A stretch of DNA of 60,062 bases from Deltaproteobacteria bacterium. Lineage in GTDB: Bacteria > Desulfobacterota > Desulfuromonadia > Desulfuromonadales > BM103. The DNA lies in assembly GCA_005774545.1 (NCBI GenBank), contig VAUL01000016.1:1-60062 (forward strand), given 5' to 3'. Below, one piece after another: positions 58,606 to 60,062 of the stretch; within the stretch, counting starts at the first letter, position 1, and every line of letters begins with the position of its first letter. The notes below the pieces were generated by a model. The model was given only the letters and a program-made list of their open reading frames with translations. It was not told where the DNA came from and made no database searches. The position numbers were made by a program, and so were the translations under genes.

Positions 58606-59145
58606 ATGCACTTTCGCCTGAATCTTGCCAGCCGGGTCTATCTCGACCGTCGCAGCGTCCAGCGCTGGCTGCTGCTGTCGGCCGGGCTGCTGGCTCTGCT
58701 GCTGGCGGTCAACCTGCTCTACGCGTGGCGCAATTTCCAGCAACTGGGCCAGGTGAACGGCCATCTGGCCGAGATCGAGGAGAAGCTGGCCTCCCAGCGG
58801 GGCTCTTCGGCAACGGCGTACTCTCCGGAACGGTTTGCGCAGGTCATGGACACCGTCGGCAGCGCCAACAAGATGATCGCCGCCGATCAGTTCCGTTGGA
58901 GCGCCCTGCTTGGCAGGCTGGAAGAGCTGCTTCCGGCCGATGTGGCGATCCGCAGCCTGAAGCCGGATTTCAAGGAGCGTTCGCTGGAAATTGCCGCGAT
59001 TGCCCGGGATACGGCCGTCATGACCGAGTTGCTCGACGCGCTGCTGTCGTCGCCGGACCTGCAGCGGGTCAGCCTGCTCAACCAGGCGTGGGATGAGCAG
59101 GCCGGCGGCGTGAAGTTCTCGATAGCGATCAAGGAGGCCTTCTGA
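58606..59145 (+). CDS. PilN-like inner membrane protein
   Basis: A 179-residue bitopic membrane protein: MHFRLNLASRVYLDRRSVQR, a helix (LLLSAGLLALLLAVNLLYA), and a periplasmic part with a coiled coil and a ferredoxin-like fold. The short cytoplasmic FRLNLAS motif is the PilM-binding segment in PilN (known in the family). Confidence 0.78.
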   Translation: MHFRLNLASRVYLDRRSVQRWLLLSAGLLALLLAVNLLYAWRNFQQLGQVNGHLAEIEEKLASQRGSSATAYSPERFAQVMDTVGSANKMIAADQFRWSALLGRLEELLPADVAIRSLKPDFKERSLEIAAIARDTAVMTELLDALLSSPDLQRVSLLNQAWDEQAGGVKFSIAIKEAF

Positions 59146-59699
59146 TGATGGCGCCGGGCGCTTTCGTGCGGCAACTGTGGAACGGCCACCGGGTTCTGTT
59201 GAGCGTGGCCGGCCTGCTGCTGTCGGCGAACCTGATCCTGGGGCTGGCGCTGCAGGCCTATCTCGTCCCCACGGTCAATTCCCGTGAGCAACAGTTGATC
59301 AGGCTGCGGACCGAACTGCGCGGCGGCGGCGATTCACCGGCCCAATTGCTTGCCCAGGGGGAGAAGGATCTGGCTGCCTTCCGGGAGAGAATCCCCCCTT
59401 ACCGGGAGTTTACCCGGCTGGTAGGGGATCTGCAGACTCTGGCCGATGACTCCGGACTCGACCTGGATCAGGTCAGCTACGAGCACAAGCCGGAGAAGGG
59501 CAGCGACCTGCTGCGTTCGACGGTGACCTTCACTCTCGAGGGGCAGTATCGCGACATCAAGCAGTTCATTCATGCGCTGGAGCAGTCCTCCCGCCTGATC
59601 ATCGTCAACGAGATCGGCCTGCAGAGCGTCGGCCAGGAGGGCACCGACGTCAAACTGCAGCTGAGCCTGGATACGTTTTTCCGCACCGGGGTTTCATGA
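59145..59699 (+). CDS. PilO-like inner membrane protein
   Basis: A 184-residue bitopic protein with one membrane helix near residue 20 (LLSVAGLLLSANLILGLAL), a coiled coil and a ferredoxin-like domain (YREFTRLVGDLQTLADDSGL ... ALEQSSRLIIVNEIGLQS). It shares one base with PilN at 59145. It would pair with PilN. Confidence 0.78.
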   Translation: MMAPGAFVRQLWNGHRVLLSVAGLLLSANLILGLALQAYLVPTVNSREQQLIRLRTELRGGGDSPAQLLAQGEKDLAAFRERIPPYREFTRLVGDLQTLADDSGLDLDQVSYEHKPEKGSDLLRSTVTFTLEGQYRDIKQFIHALEQSSRLIIVNEIGLQSVGQEGTDVKLQLSLDTFFRTGVS

Positions 59700-59964
59700 A
59701 TCGCAAACGTCTCATCCTTGCCGCCCTGGTCGGGCTCCTTATCCTGAGCCTGATCTACGCCTTCTGGACCGCGCCCCGCCAGGAAAAGGCGCCGCCGCGG
59801 GTCGAGAGCCAGCGGCCGGCAGCGAAGAAGCCGGCCGCCGGAAAGAAGGCGCTGCCGGCGGCGGAGCGGCTGCACCTGGGGCTGCTGTCCCAGGCGCCGC
59901 AGCCGTTCCCGGGGGCTTCCCGCGATATCTTTCGTTTCAATGGCGGCGGCCGTTCCGGGGCGGG
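59696..59964 (+). CDS. PilP/GspC-like protein, truncated by window end
   Basis: The first 89 residues of a membrane-anchored protein: an N-terminal helix (LILAALVGLLILSLIYAFWT), then a Pro/Lys-rich linker and the start of a periplasmic part (FPGASRDIFRFNGGG). It is cut at 59964 by adapter sequence. The open frame seems to continue (SYTHLTLPTK ...), but that is translated adapter. Confidence 0.7.
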
Positions 59965-60062
59965 CTCTTATACACATCTGACGCTGCCGACGAAGAGGAT
60001 AGGGGATAGCGTTGGGGGCGGCGTCTGATCGGGGCCGAAGGGTACGGAGCGTCGCAGCTGGA
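59965..60062. other. Illumina Nextera adapter read-through (assembly artefact)
   Basis: Positions 59965-59993 equal, base for base, the 3' part of the Nextera transposase adapter (Read 2 side). They are followed by AGAGGATA (59994-60001), the reverse complement of the S503 i5 index, and then by a degraded copy of the flow-cell P5 adapter with frequent T-to-G errors (17 of 29 positions match by my count). None of this is genomic. Confidence 0.95.

Overview
ORGANISM. The window is about 64% GC by eye and looks like a chromosome segment of a Desulfuromonadia (Geobacter/Desulfuromonas-type) bacterium. The grounds are a citrate synthase of the eukaryotic type (known from Geobacter), a cluster of multihaem c-type cytochromes with a periplasmic foldase and an NHL lipoprotein, and the order tRNAs - tig - clpP - clpX - lon - hup. 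The taxon is an inference from gene content; no 16S gene is present.

LAYOUT. (1) 1-9.9 kb, host: tRNA-dihydrouridine synthase, citrate synthase with a textbook terminator, a methyltransferase, an ArsP-type permease, an RlmI-type rRNA methyltransferase, a phosphodiesterase-superfamily protein, a cyclophilin, tRNA-Leu(CAA), then tRNA-Pro(UGG) and tRNA-Arg(UCU). (2) 9,849-43,513, a complete-looking 33.6-kb temperate siphophage-type prophage inserted in the 3' part of tRNA-Arg(UCU). attL and attR share 35 identical bases, then one mismatch, then 10 more identical bases. Leftward genes, from right to left, are: Cro-like and CII-like regulators, small zinc-binding proteins, a gpZ-like tail protein, a primase-helicase, an iteron-rich origin, a cassette array, dNMP kinase, terminase, gpW, portal, gpC/Nu3, capsid, connector genes, a lysis block, tail tube, frameshifted tail chaperone, tape measure, fibres and tail tip. 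CI, a secreted lysogenic-conversion candidate and the integrase read rightward next to attR. (3) 43.5-60 kb, host: tRNA-His and tRNA-Leu(UAG), tig-clpP-clpX-lon-hup, tRNA-Asp/Val/Asp, a PpiC-NHL-cytochrome cluster, and a GspF-GspE-PilM-PilN-PilO-PilP-like pilus/secretion operon cut off by the window end. The last 98 bases are Illumina Nextera adapter read-through, not genome.

MAIN DISCOVERY. Between the dNMP kinase and the replication origin (31,113-33,967) the prophage carries seven small gene cassettes separated by seven elements of 85-108 bp with all the hallmarks of integron attC sites: RYYYAAC and GTTRRRY core boxes, paired inner arms, and in every element one unpaired A in the left arm. 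The boxes that match each other are those flanking the same gene (6 of 7 as perfect 7-bp inverted repeats), not the two boxes of one element; this is the signature of integron cassettes. There is no integron integrase in the window. All seven genes point opposite to the usual cassette direction, and six of them use the crossover-site TTA as their TAA stop codon. This looks like a phage-borne CALIN-type array with inverted cassettes.

OTHER STRONG SIGNALS. These are a complete -1 frameshift cassette in the tail chaperone gene; a seven-bladed WD40-like propeller fused to a tail domain; a 12-copy (6+6 inverted) iteron origin; a nested scaffold gene; a displaced gpZ homologue; and several overlapping micro-genes of 27-56 codons.
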